Source: an uncultured Pseudomonas sp.
GTDB lineage: Bacteria > Pseudomonadota > Gammaproteobacteria > Pseudomonadales > Pseudomonadaceae
Reading direction: 5' to 3'
Assembly (NCBI GenBank): GCA_937863915.1
Contig: CALMID010000255.1
Location: 1-6,312, forward strand
Length of the DNA stretch: 6,312 bases
Every line of letters starts with the position of its first letter. The stretch's first letter is position 1. Below, in pieces: positions 1 to 6,156 of the stretch. Both the position numbers and the translations under genes were made by a program. The notes under the pieces are model-generated. The model saw nothing but the letters and a program-made list of their open reading frames with translations. It did no database searches and was not told where the DNA came from.

Positions 1-241
1 TCTGGAAGCCGGTGATGCCGCCGCCGGCGGTGTAGAAGTCGGCGGTCGACTTGGTCTGCCGCGCGGCCCACCAGGTAATCATCAGGGTGCCGAGGACGAA
101 GACGAAGAACATGCCGATGGCGTGCAGGTTCATCGGCTGTTTTTCCGCGACGATGGTCGGTGCGGCGGAGGCGTCGAAGGGCGAGAGGGTGATCATGACC
201 ACCGCCCAGGCCAGTGCCCAGTGCAGGTTGCGCAGGTTCAT
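1..241 (-). CDS. actP: Cation/acetate-type symporter ActP, N-terminal part (runs off left edge)
   Basis: The first 80 residues of a sodium:solute symporter family (SSS) carboxylate permease are visible; the rest lies beyond base 1. Residues 1-27 form a hydrophobic, signal-like segment ending in ASA. A second hydrophobic stretch follows at about 40-58 ([20 protein letters not shown]), then the highly conserved [15 protein letters not shown] at 66-80, which closely matches E. coli ActP around its YTAGGNITGFQ. Family members are inner-membrane carriers of acetate and related short carboxylates, coupled to a cation. The ATG (239-241) overlaps the DUF485 stop as ATGA, and GGAGGAG at 247-253 lies 5 bases upstream, so translation is probably coupled to the upstream gene. 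Because the gene sits behind an acyl-CoA ligase that is not a clear acetyl-CoA synthetase, the real substrate may be another short-chain acid. Family assignment is firm, substrate is not. Confidence 0.93.
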   Translation of the reverse strand, partial: MNLRNLHWALAWAVVMITLSPFDASAAPTIVAEKQPMNLHAIGMFFVFVLGTLMITWWAARQTKSTADFYTAGGGITGFQ

Positions 242-564
242 TTCAGCTCCTCCAGCAGTTGTGCGCCGAGGGCGTCGAACTTGCTGTTGGCGCTGCGCAC
301 GTACCAGCCGGTGAGCAGCCAGGACAGCACGATGATCGCCGCCGCCACCGGGATGCCGACGCTCAGCTGGCGTCCTTCGCCGAGCGGCGCGTGCAGCCAT
401 TGCGGGGCAAAGGCGACGACCAGCATGAACAGGTAGTAGGCGCCGAGCACGCAGGCGCTCAGGCCCCAGGCCAGGCGCGAACGGCTGCGCACCAGTTGCT
501 GGAATTTCGGATTGGCGCGGATGCGCTCGCAACTCTGGGCATGATTCAGGTCAGCAGGGGACAT
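238..564 (-). CDS. yjcH: DUF485 (YjcH-like) small inner-membrane protein
   Basis: A 108-residue protein of the DUF485 family, which is almost always encoded directly before an ActP-type symporter. It has a polar N-terminus with the family-like [20 protein letters not shown] (15-34), two predicted membrane helices at about 31-53 and 68-89, a TGWYVR motif at 85-90 and a short acidic C-terminal tail. Length is normal for the family. The ATG at 562-564 has a good AAGGAG (572-577) 7 bases upstream. It overlaps actP by 4 bp and lies 121 bp downstream of the ligase gene. Its biochemical role is not established; an accessory or stability function for the symporter is the usual guess. The ribosome binding site overlaps an A-rich Crc/Hfq-like motif, so the DUF485-symporter pair may be repressed post-transcriptionally when preferred carbon is present. 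In the P. putida levulinate cluster the equivalent gene is lvaG. Confidence 0.92.
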   Translation of the reverse strand: MSPADLNHAQSCERIRANPKFQQLVRSRSRLAWGLSACVLGAYYLFMLVVAFAPQWLHAPLGEGRQLSVGIPVAAAIIVLSWLLTGWYVRSANSKFDALGAQLLEELK

Positions 565-571
565 GCTGGGG

Positions 572-586
572 CTCCTTGTTTTTGTT
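572..586 (-). promoter_or_regulatory. Crc/Hfq-type catabolite repression motif overlapping the DUF485 ribosome binding site
   Basis: Read on the minus strand, AACAAAAACAA (586 to 576) runs directly into AAGGAG (577 to 572), 7 bases before the DUF485 ATG. It fits the pseudomonad catabolite-activity motif AANAANAA in two overlapping registers. In Pseudomonas, Hfq with Crc binds such A-rich sites near start codons and blocks translation of catabolic genes. The match to the motif is seen; binding is inferred. Confidence 0.55.
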
Positions 587-632
587 GTGGCCGGATGGCT
601 CCGCGCGGCGTTTGCCGGGCGCAGGCCGCCCT

Positions 633-656
633 GGCGACAGGCGCGGGCCTGTCACC
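633..656 (-). other. Stem-loop in the gap between ligase and DUF485 genes
   Basis: A 10-bp stem with no mismatch (one G-U pair in the minus-strand RNA) and a 4-base loop: arms 633-642 and 647-656, loop 643-646. It lies 30 bases after the ligase stop and about 70 bases before the DUF485 start. No run of T follows it in the direction of transcription, so it is not a standard intrinsic terminator. It may be a processing or stability hairpin that sets the ratio of ligase to transporter mRNA, or a partial terminator. Confidence 0.5.
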
Positions 657-685
657 GGGGGTAGTGCTCGGGAGGAAGTGGGTGC

Positions 686-2308
686 TTACAGGGCCTTGGC
701 CATGTCGCGCAGGACGTACTTCTGGATCTTGCCGGTGCTGGTTTTCGGCAGCTGGGTGAAGACCACGGTGCGCGGCACCTTGAAGCCGGCCAGGTGTTCG
801 CGGCAGAAGGCGATAATGTCGGCCTGGGTCACGTCCTGGTGGTCGGCCTTGAGGGTGATGAAGGCGCACGGCGTCTCGCCCCACTTCTCGTCGGGACGGG
901 CCACCACCGCCGCTTCCAGTACCCCGTGGTGGCGATACAGCACGCCTTCCACCTCGATGGTGCTGATGTTTTCGCCGCCGGAAATGATGATGTCCTTGAG
1001 CCGGTCGCGGATCTCCACGTAGCCGTCCGGGTGGCACACGGCCAGGTCGCCGGTGTGGAACCAGTCGCCGGCAAAGGCTTCCTCGGTGGCGGTCGGGTTC
1101 TTCAGGTAGCCCTTCATCACGGTGTTGCCGCGCATGAAGATCTCGCCGATGGTTTCGCCGTCGCGCGGTACCGGTTCGAGGGTCTTCGGATCGCCCACCA
1201 TCACCCCTTCCAGGGTCGGGTAGCGCACGCCCTGGCGGGCCTTGATCACGGCGCGCTCCTCCAGCGGCAGCTCATCCCACTCGGCATGCCAGGCACACAG
1301 GGTGACCGGGCCGTATACCTCGGTGAGGCCGTAGACGTGGGTGACGTGGATGCCCATTTCCTCGACCGCGCCGATCACCTTGGCGGGCGGTGCCGCGCCG
1401 GCGACCATGGCCTTGACCGGGTGATCGATGGCGGCCTTGGCCTCGGCCGGCATGTTGACCAGGGCGTTGAGCACGATGGGCGCGCCACACAGGTGGGTGA
1501 CCTGCTCGTCGCGGATCAGGGTGAGGATCTTCGCCGGGTCGACGCGGCGCAGGAACACGTGCACGCCGGCCAGGGCGGTGATGGTCCAGGGGTAGCACCA
1601 GCCGTTGCAGTGGAACATCGGCAGGGTCCACAGGTACACGGGGTGGTTGCCCATGTTCCAGGTCATCTGGTTGCCCAGCGAGTTCAGGTACGCGCCGCGG
1701 TGGTGGTAGACCACGCCCTTGGGGTTGCCGGTGGTGCCGGAGGTGTAGTTGAGGCTGATGGCGTCCCACTCGTCGGTCGGCCATTGCCAGGCAAACTGCG
1801 GGTCGCCTTCGGCCAGCAGGGCTTCGTAGTCGAGGTCGCTGACCGCCTGGCCTTCACCGTATTCCGGGTCGTTGACGTCGATCACCAGGATCGGGTGACC
1901 GAGCATGCCGACGGCGGCGTGGATCACATCGAAGAACTCGCGGTCGGCGATCAGCGCCTTGGCTTCACCGTGCTGCAGCATGAAGGCAATGGCTTCGGCA
2001 TCCAGGCGCACGTTGAGGGTGTTGAGCACGGCGCCGATCATCGGCACGCCGAAATGCGCTTCGAGCATGGCCGGGATATTCGGCAGCATCACCGCCACGG
2101 TGTCGCCCTTCTTGATGCCGCGGCCGGCCAGGGCCGAGGCCAGACGCCGGCAGCGCGCGTAGGTTTCGGCCCAGTCACGACGGATCGCCCCGTGTACCAC
2201 CGCCGGGTAGTGCGGGTACACCGCAGCCGTGCGCTCGATGAAGCTCAGCGGGCTGAGGGCGATGTGGTTGACGGGGGCAGGGCTCAGGCCTTGTTCGTAA
2301 ATCGACAT
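686..2308 (-). CDS. AMP-forming acyl-CoA ligase (short/medium-chain fatty acid type)
   Basis: A 540-residue enzyme of the ANL superfamily, which activates a carboxylic acid with ATP to an acyl-adenylate and then transfers it to CoA. All core motifs are present: the phosphate-binding loop YTSGTTGNPKG (188-198), YGLTE with E330, TGDL with D421, RLKDIIISGGENIS (436-449) with hinge position K438, and PKTSTGKIQK near the C-terminus with catalytic lysine K527. Length is normal. Overall it resembles cytosolic short/medium-chain acyl-CoA synthetases (LvaE, DmdB and plant AAE type) more than acetyl-CoA synthetase, which is about 650 residues. A GTG start at 2320 would add four residues but has no ribosome binding site. 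The ATG at 2306-2308 has AAAGGTG (2318-2324) upstream and is preferred. It is the first gene of the operon with DUF485 and the symporter, and is transcribed away from the kinase. Exact substrate is unknown; butyrate, valerate, levulinate-like or branched acids are all possible. Confidence 0.93.
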   Translation of the reverse strand: MSIYEQGLSPAPVNHIALSPLSFIERTAAVYPHYPAVVHGAIRRDWAETYARCRRLASALAGRGIKKGDTVAVMLPNIPAMLEAHFGVPMIGAVLNTLNVRLDAEAIAFMLQHGEAKALIADREFFDVIHAAVGMLGHPILVIDVNDPEYGEGQAVSDLDYEALLAEGDPQFAWQWPTDEWDAISLNYTSGTTGNPKGVVYHHRGAYLNSLGNQMTWNMGNHPVYLWTLPMFHCNGWCYPWTITALAGVHVFLRRVDPAKILTLIRDEQVTHLCGAPIVLNALVNMPAEAKAAIDHPVKAMVAGAAPPAKVIGAVEEMGIHVTHVYGLTEVYGPVTLCAWHAEWDELPLEERAVIKARQGVRYPTLEGVMVGDPKTLEPVPRDGETIGEIFMRGNTVMKGYLKNPTATEEAFAGDWFHTGDLAVCHPDGYVEIRDRLKDIIISGGENISTIEVEGVLYRHHGVLEAAVVARPDEKWGETPCAFITLKADHQDVTQADIIAFCREHLAGFKVPRTVVFTQLPKTSTGKIQKYVLRDMAKAL

Positions 2309-2317
2309 GGCAAATGA

Positions 2318-2324
2318 CACCTTT
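2318..2324 (-). promoter_or_regulatory. Ribosome binding site that decides the ligase start
   Basis: AAAGGTG on the minus strand ends 9 bases before the ATG at 2308. The alternative in-frame GTG (2318-2320) lies inside this element and has no Shine-Dalgarno sequence of its own, which argues for the 540-residue form. Confidence 0.6.
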
Positions 2325-2361
2325 GGCGAATGGTGATCTCGGGTATTTCCGCTGTATATGG

Positions 2362-2383
2362 CAATACCGGTTTTGTTCTGGGT
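2362..2383 (+). promoter_or_regulatory. Tandem operator-like repeat, copy 1
   Basis: CAATACC-N4-TTGT-N3-GGGT; 15 fixed positions are shared with copy 2 at 2418-2439, in the same orientation, 56 bp away. Its edges TACC and GGGT are roughly dyad-symmetric (pairs 2366/2383, 2367/2382 and 2368/2381). A further half-match, GGTATT at 2342-2347, forms an inverted repeat with AATACC of this copy (2363-2368), centres 21 bp apart or two helical turns. It lies about 55 bp upstream of the ligase ATG, a reasonable place for an activator site for the minus-strand operon. Likely a binding site for the adjacent response regulator; this is inference. Confidence 0.5.
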
Positions 2384-2397
2384 GCGATTTATAGTTT

Positions 2398-2426
2398 TTG
2401 CGCATCAAATATGGAACCAATACCAT
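2398..2426 (+). promoter_or_regulatory. Possible sigma-70 promoter for the kinase-regulator operon
   Basis: TTGCGC (2398-2403) and TACCAT (2421-2426) are separated by 17 bp. Each matches about four of six consensus positions. The -10 overlaps operator copy 2, which would fit autoregulation. The hexamers are weak and other choices exist. Confidence 0.3.
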
Positions 2427-2440
2427 AGTTGTATAGGGTA
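2418..2440 (+). promoter_or_regulatory. Tandem operator-like repeat, copy 2, with dyad symmetry
   Basis: Second copy of CAATACC-N4-TTGT-N3-GGGT (2418-2439). Here the core 2421-2440 is a clear dyad, TACC-N-TA-N6-TA-N-GGTA, with 6 of 10 base pairs symmetric. Heptamer-like TACC arms are the sort of site bound by dimers of NarL/FixJ-class response regulators, the class encoded just downstream. It lies 20-40 bp before the kinase ATG. Confidence 0.5.
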
Positions 2441-2460
2441 ATTACTATAAGGTTGCCGCC

Positions 2461-4746
2461 ATGCCCTCCACCCTTGCTCTTGCTACCCAGCCATTGCAGA
2501 CCCTGCTGCGCGTCCAGCGCGAGGCCGCGCCCCTGGCGGAGCGCGCCGAGGCGCTGCGTGCCGGCCTGCTGGCCTGTCCGCAGGTACGCCAGGCCTGGTA
2601 CCTGATCTGGCAGCCGCAGAGCTGCACCTATGCCCAGGAAGGTGGTGGCACGCCATTGCCACCGGGGCAGGGCGACCCCCTGGCGGCCAGTGACCAGGCG
2701 CTGTTCGATCAGCTGCAGCAGCAGCCGCAACTGAATCTGGAACAGCTGCGGGCCCTGCCGTGCTGGCTGGCCGGACGCCTGCGCCGTGCGGCGGTGCATC
2801 ACGGTCAGGCGCTGGCGCTGGAGCTGCTGCCGGGGCAGGCCGGCGTGTTGCTGCTGGAGGTCGAGGCGGAGGCCGGTCTGGAGTGGCTGCCGTGGGTGCG
2901 CGAGCTGCTGGCGCAACTGCTGACCCTGGCCGCCGGCATGGCGCGCAGCGCGCCGCTACTGGGCGGCGACCCGCAACCGGCCGTGCTGCTGGATGGCGAG
3001 GCGAGGCCGCTGGATCACAACGCGGCCCTGGCGGCGCTGCTTGGCGAGCGCCGGCTGGCCGGGCTGACGGCCATCCTGCCGGTCAACTACCGGCAACTGG
3101 TGGCGGCCTGCCTGACGCAGCGGCGGGCCATCGAGCAGGTCGAGGCGCAGGACGGCGAGCGCATCCTGATCTGGTGCTTCATTCCCGATGCCGTCGACGG
3201 CCGGGTGCTGGCGCGTTGCCGCGATGCTTCCCGCGAGGTGCAGGAGGCGCGCGAGGCGGCGCGGGCCGGGCGCCTCTACCGGCTGATCACCGAGAACACC
3301 ACCGACCTGATTTCCCGGCATACCCCGGACGGCCTGTTCCTCGATGCCTCGCCGGCCAGCTGGACGCTGCTCGGCTACTGGCCCGAGCAGTTGCGCGGCC
3401 AGTCGGTGCAGGAGCTTTTGCATCCGCAGGATCGTGGCCTGCTGGTGCAGCGCACGGCCGAGGCGCTGGAGCAGGACGGCTACCACACCATGACCTACCG
3501 CATCCGCCACCGCGACGGCCATTACCTGTGGTTCGAGACGGCCAGCCGGGCCATCCGCGAAACCTATACCGGGGCGGTGGTCGAGGTGGTCAGCGTGTCA
3601 CGCGATATCACCGCGCGGGTGCAGGCCGAGGAGAATCGCCGGCGCCTGGCCGAGGTGGTCGAGGCCAACACCGACCTGGTGCTGTTCATCGAGGCCGGCG
3701 GGCGTCTGAGCTACCTCAACCCGGCGGCGCGGCGTGCGCTGGGGCTGGAGGCTGCGGCTGCTGCGCCTCGTCTCGACGGGCTGCTGACCGGCTCTGATCT
3801 GGCGCGCCTGCAGGGCGAGGGCTGGGCTGCCGCCGAGCAGTTGGGGGTGTGGAGCAGTGAGGTGCAGTTGTGCCGCCAGGGTGCGGCGCCGCTGCCGGTG
3901 TCGCTGGTGCTGCTGGCCCATCAGGCGGCCGGTGGCGAGCGCTACTACTCGCTGGTGGCGCGCGACATGAGCGAGCGCGAGCTGCGCGAGTCGCAGCAGC
4001 GCCGGCATCAGGACGAGCTGGCACACACGGCGCGCCTGGTGACCCTGGGCGAGCTGGCTTCAGGCATCGCCCACGAGATCAATCAGCCGCTGGCGGCGGT
4101 GGTCAACTATGCCGGCGCCAGCCAGCGCTACCTGCAGAGCCTGGGCAGCAATCCACAGGCCGCCGAACGCATCGCCCAGGGCCTGGCGCGCATCACCGAG
4201 CATGCCAATCACGCGGCCGAGGTGATCAAGCGCCTGCGCGGTTTCCTGCGCAAGGGCCAGCGGCGCATGCAGGCGCTGCAGCCGGACGAGGTGGCCCGCG
4301 AGGCGGTGCGCCTGTGCCAGTGGGAGGCAGGCAACCGCCAGGTGACCATCGATGAATGCTTTGCCGGCAGTCTGCCGGCGGTGTATGCCGACCGCGTGCT
4401 GCTGGAACAGGTGCTGCTCAACCTGCTGCGCAACGCCATGGATGCCAATGGCGAGGCCCATCCCGGGCAGCCCTCGCGTATCCGCCTGAGTGCGGCCGAG
4501 GACGCCGGGCAGCTGTGCCTGCGGGTGACGGACGAAGGGCCGGGCGTCAGCGCCGAGGCCCTGGAACACATCTTTACCCCCTTCTACACCAGCAAGGCCG
4601 AAGGCCTCGGGCTGGGCCTGTCGATGAGCCGCAGCATCATCGAGGGGTTTGGCGGGGCACTGGAAGCACGCCCGGCGGCGGGAGGCGGACTGACCCTGGA
4701 ATGCCGCCTGCCGCTGGGACGAACCGAACAACAGGAGGAGGCGTGA
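2461..4746 (+). CDS. Soluble multi-PAS sensor histidine kinase (FixL/DctS-like, HPK4 type)
   Basis: A 761-residue sensor kinase. Residues 1-160 are Leu/Ala/Gln-rich without a known motif; their pattern ending in a long helix (about 140-160) suggests a degenerate GAF fold. Then come PAS-like regions at about 171-250 (weak), 271-385 (clear, with RITENTTDL-type start, HPQD and the RHRDGHYLWFE PAC motif) and 393-505. The HisKA region has GELASGIAHEINQPLAAVV with phospho-acceptor H538. The ATPase domain has the N box NLLRNAMDA with N658, G1 DEGPGVS with D691, F box FTPFYTS (705-711) and GLGLGL (715-720). All catalytic residues are intact. No convincing membrane helix or signal peptide is seen, so the signal is probably cytoplasmic. 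The ATG at 2461 has ATAAGG (2447-2452) upstream. It overlaps the response regulator by 1 bp and is divergent from the acyl-CoA ligase operon. The inferred signal is an intracellular acid, acyl-CoA or redox state; no heme ligand motif is evident. Confidence 0.93.
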   Translation: MPSTLALATQPLQTLLRVQREAAPLAERAEALRAGLLACPQVRQAWYLIWQPQSCTYAQEGGGTPLPPGQGDPLAASDQALFDQLQQQPQLNLEQLRALPCWLAGRLRRAAVHHGQALALELLPGQAGVLLLEVEAEAGLEWLPWVRELLAQLLTLAAGMARSAPLLGGDPQPAVLLDGEARPLDHNAALAALLGERRLAGLTAILPVNYRQLVAACLTQRRAIEQVEAQDGERILIWCFIPDAVDGRVLARCRDASREVQEAREAARAGRLYRLITENTTDLISRHTPDGLFLDASPASWTLLGYWPEQLRGQSVQELLHPQDRGLLVQRTAEALEQDGYHTMTYRIRHRDGHYLWFETASRAIRETYTGAVVEVVSVSRDITARVQAEENRRRLAEVVEANTDLVLFIEAGGRLSYLNPAARRALGLEAAAAAPRLDGLLTGSDLARLQGEGWAAAEQLGVWSSEVQLCRQGAAPLPVSLVLLAHQAAGGERYYSLVARDMSERELRESQQRRHQDELAHTARLVTLGELASGIAHEINQPLAAVVNYAGASQRYLQSLGSNPQAAERIAQGLARITEHANHAAEVIKRLRGFLRKGQRRMQALQPDEVAREAVRLCQWEAGNRQVTIDECFAGSLPAVYADRVLLEQVLLNLLRNAMDANGEAHPGQPSRIRLSAAEDAGQLCLRVTDEGPGVSAEALEHIFTPFYTSKAEGLGLGLSMSRSIIEGFGGALEARPAAGGGLTLECRLPLGRTEQQEEA
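4733..4740 (+). promoter_or_regulatory. Strong ribosome binding site for the response regulator
   Basis: AGGAGGAG lies inside the last codons of the kinase, 5 bases before the ATG at 4746. It fixes the regulator start at 4746 rather than at any upstream in-frame ATG, and suggests high, coupled translation of the regulator. Confidence 0.7.
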
Positions 4747-5384
4747 TGACGGCTCAGGAACAACTGGTCTATGTGGTCGATGACGACCAGGGCATGCTCG
4801 ATTCCACGGTCTGGCTGCTGGAGTCGGTGGGCCTCAAGGCCCTGCCGTTTACCAGTGGCCGGGCGTTTCTCGATGCCTGCGAACCGAACCGCCCGGCCTG
4901 TGTGCTGCTCGATGTGCGCATGCCGGGCATGGGCGGGCTGAATGTGCAGGAGGAGTTGCGCCGGCGCGGCATCGAGCTGCCGCTGATCTTTGTCAGCGGG
5001 CATGCCGACGTGCCGATCGTGGTGCGCGCCTTCCGGGCTGGCGCGGTGGATTTCATCGAGAAACCCTACAACGAGCAGTTGCTGCTCGACAGCGTGCAGC
5101 AGGCCCTGGCCAGCCGGGCCCAGCCTGTCCGTCAGGTCGATCAGCGTCTGCCCGAGATCGAGGCGCGCCTGGCCAGCCTGACGCCGCGCGAGCGGGATGT
5201 GCTGCTGCCGCTGGTGCGCGGCTACACCAATCGCGAAGTGGCCGAGCAGCTGGATATCAGCGTGAAGACGGTCGATCTGTACCGCTCGCGGGTGATGAAG
5301 CGCATGCAGGCCGAGACCCTGCCCGAGCTGGTCGGCATGGCCATCGCGGCCGGTCTGGTCGATGCGCTGAACCTGCGTGGCTGA
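4746..5384 (+). CDS. FixJ/NarL-family response regulator (REC + LuxR-type HTH)
   Basis: A 212-residue two-domain regulator, normal length for the FixJ/StyR/DctR class. The receiver domain (about 6-122) has the acidic pocket D12-D14, phospho-acceptor D56 in LLDVRMPGMGG, switch residue S84 in FVSGHADV, and K106 in FIEKPY. A short linker leads to the LuxR-type helix-turn-helix at about 143-200: LTPRERDVLLPLVRGYTNRE followed by VAEQLDISVKTVDLYRSRVM. The ATG overlaps the kinase stop as TGATG, so the two are one transcriptional and translational unit and surely partners. As a class, such regulators dimerise on phosphorylation and activate catabolic promoters. The likely targets are the repeated TACC-containing elements in the divergent promoter at 2362-2440. 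The gene ends 3 bp from the convergent methyltransferase stop, with no room for a terminator between them. Confidence 0.95.
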   Translation: MTAQEQLVYVVDDDQGMLDSTVWLLESVGLKALPFTSGRAFLDACEPNRPACVLLDVRMPGMGGLNVQEELRRRGIELPLIFVSGHADVPIVVRAFRAGAVDFIEKPYNEQLLLDSVQQALASRAQPVRQVDQRLPEIEARLASLTPRERDVLLPLVRGYTNREVAEQLDISVKTVDLYRSRVMKRMQAETLPELVGMAIAAGLVDALNLRG

Positions 5385-5387
5385 GGA

Positions 5388-6002
5388 TTATTCCGCCCAG
5401 CCGCGGTAGACCCAGGTCATCGGCCGCGGGCCCTTGAGGTAGCTGGTTTCCAGCTGGCCGATGGTGAAGCCGCCGGCTTCGAGCAGCGCCGGGATGTCAC
5501 GGTTGAGGTGGCAGCCGCCGGCAAGGGGCTTCCACAGCGGGGTGAGGCGGTTCTGCCAGCGTACTACCGGTGCATCGGGCGCCAGGCCATGTTCGCTGAA
5601 CAGCAGCTTGCCGCCGGGCTTGAGCACCCGGCGCATCTCGCGCAGGGCGGCGATGGCGTCGGGGATGGTGCACAGGGTGAAGGTGCAGACGATGCTGTCG
5701 AAGCGGGCATCCTCGGCCTGGATCTGTCCGAGTTCCAGGGCAATCATCTCCACCGGGATGCTGATCTGCTCGGCGCGCTGGCGGGCCAGCTTCTGCATGT
5801 CGGCCGAAGGGTCGACGCCGACAATGCGGCGGACTTTGGCCGGGTCATAGAAACTCAGGTTGAGGCCGCTGCCGATGCCGATTTCCAGTACCTCGCCTTC
5901 GGCCAGCGGAACAACCTGGGCGCGGGTCTTCATCACCGCACCCATGCCGCAGGCGAAGTCGATCAGGTGCGGCAGCACATGGCGCTCGTACAGGGCCTTC
6001 AT
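5388..6002 (-). CDS. Class I SAM-dependent methyltransferase, METTL7/UbiE-like
   Basis: A 204-residue protein with a complete Rossmann-type methyltransferase core: motif I VLEIGIGSGLN (38-48), the acidic ribose-binding D64 in VGVD, FDSIVCTFTLCTIPDA (101-116) as motif IV, and RRVLKPGGKLLFSEHG (124-139). The C-terminal PLWKPLAGGCHLNRD (155-169) closely recalls animal METTL7 thiol methyltransferases (PTWKHIGDGCCLTRE type) and their many unstudied bacterial homologues. It is predicted to be cytoplasmic or membrane-associated; the substrate, a thiol or other small molecule, is not known. The ATG at 6000-6002 lies 1 base after the stop of the broken upstream gene, so the two were probably once an operon with coupled translation, and it has only a poor ribosome binding site of its own. 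With the upstream partner truncated, its expression may be altered. It faces the response regulator tail to tail and is probably unrelated to the acid-uptake system. Confidence 0.88.
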   Translation of the reverse strand: MKALYERHVLPHLIDFACGMGAVMKTRAQVVPLAEGEVLEIGIGSGLNLSFYDPAKVRRIVGVDPSADMQKLARQRAEQISIPVEMIALELGQIQAEDARFDSIVCTFTLCTIPDAIAALREMRRVLKPGGKLLFSEHGLAPDAPVVRWQNRLTPLWKPLAGGCHLNRDIPALLEAGGFTIGQLETSYLKGPRPMTWVYRGWAE

Positions 6003-6003
6003 C

Positions 6004-6156
6004 TCAGCGGCCCAGGTGACGCAGTTCGGCGGACTCGACGATGCGCACGCCCCGGCCTTCTTCCAGGGCCAGGCGCCACAGGGCGCGGGCCAGGGTGCAG
6101 GCCTCGATGGCGCGGTACTTGCCGGGGATCAGGCGCATCAGTGGGGCGAATTCCGA
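6004..6156 (-). pseudogene. C-terminal remnant of an NAD(P)-binding Rossmann oxidoreductase (YbjT/NmrA-like)
   Basis: Read on the minus strand, the frame closing with TGA at 6004-6006 encodes 50 residues including [26 protein letters not shown] and [14 protein letters not shown]. This is the typical C-terminal style of short atypical SDR proteins annotated as nucleoside-diphosphate-sugar epimerase or NAD(P)H-binding protein, normally about 210-220 residues. Going upstream, the frame meets TAG at 6157-6159, and no start or glycine-rich NAD motif precedes it, so roughly three quarters of the gene is absent. Just beyond the break the DNA turns AT-rich. A GAATTC lies at 6148-6153, at the apparent join. 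The single base separating it from the methyltransferase indicates an original operon. The remnant is clearly coding in character; the family call is moderately sure and comes from memory of family C-termini. Confidence 0.6.

Noticed and set aside
633..656. Intrinsic terminator after the ligase
   Set aside because: The stem is good, but no T-run follows on the minus strand.
214..759. Plus-strand frame of 181 residues across actP, DUF485 and ligase end
   Set aside because: It crosses three real minus-strand genes, has low-complexity composition and no domain.
794..2317. 507-residue open frame antisense to the acyl-CoA ligase
   Set aside because: It mirrors the ligase in a GC-rich gene; the protein is His/Gly/Val-rich without domains, and the ligase strand has all family motifs.
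2309..2320. GTG start giving a 544-residue ligase
   Set aside because: No Shine-Dalgarno precedes it; AAAGGTG is correctly placed for the ATG at 2308.
2438..2445. GTAATTAC palindrome before the kinase
   Set aside because: It is short and AT-rich, off-centre from the surrounding TATAG/CTATA arms, and likely chance next to the better-supported dyad 2421-2440.
2309..2460. Sigma-54 promoter for the ligase, as in the lva operon
   Set aside because: No GG-N10-GC element with reasonable flanks is seen on the minus strand, and the regulator lacks an AAA+ domain.
4060..4731. 223-residue open frame antisense to the kinase
   Set aside because: It is antisense to HisKA and ATPase motifs that are fully intact; no ribosome binding site or family resemblance.
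4356..4745. N-terminal extension of the response regulator from an upstream in-frame ATG
   Set aside because: The extension is out of frame with the kinase and looks like Arg/Gly-rich shadow protein; the receiver domain starts properly at 4746 behind AGGAGGAG.
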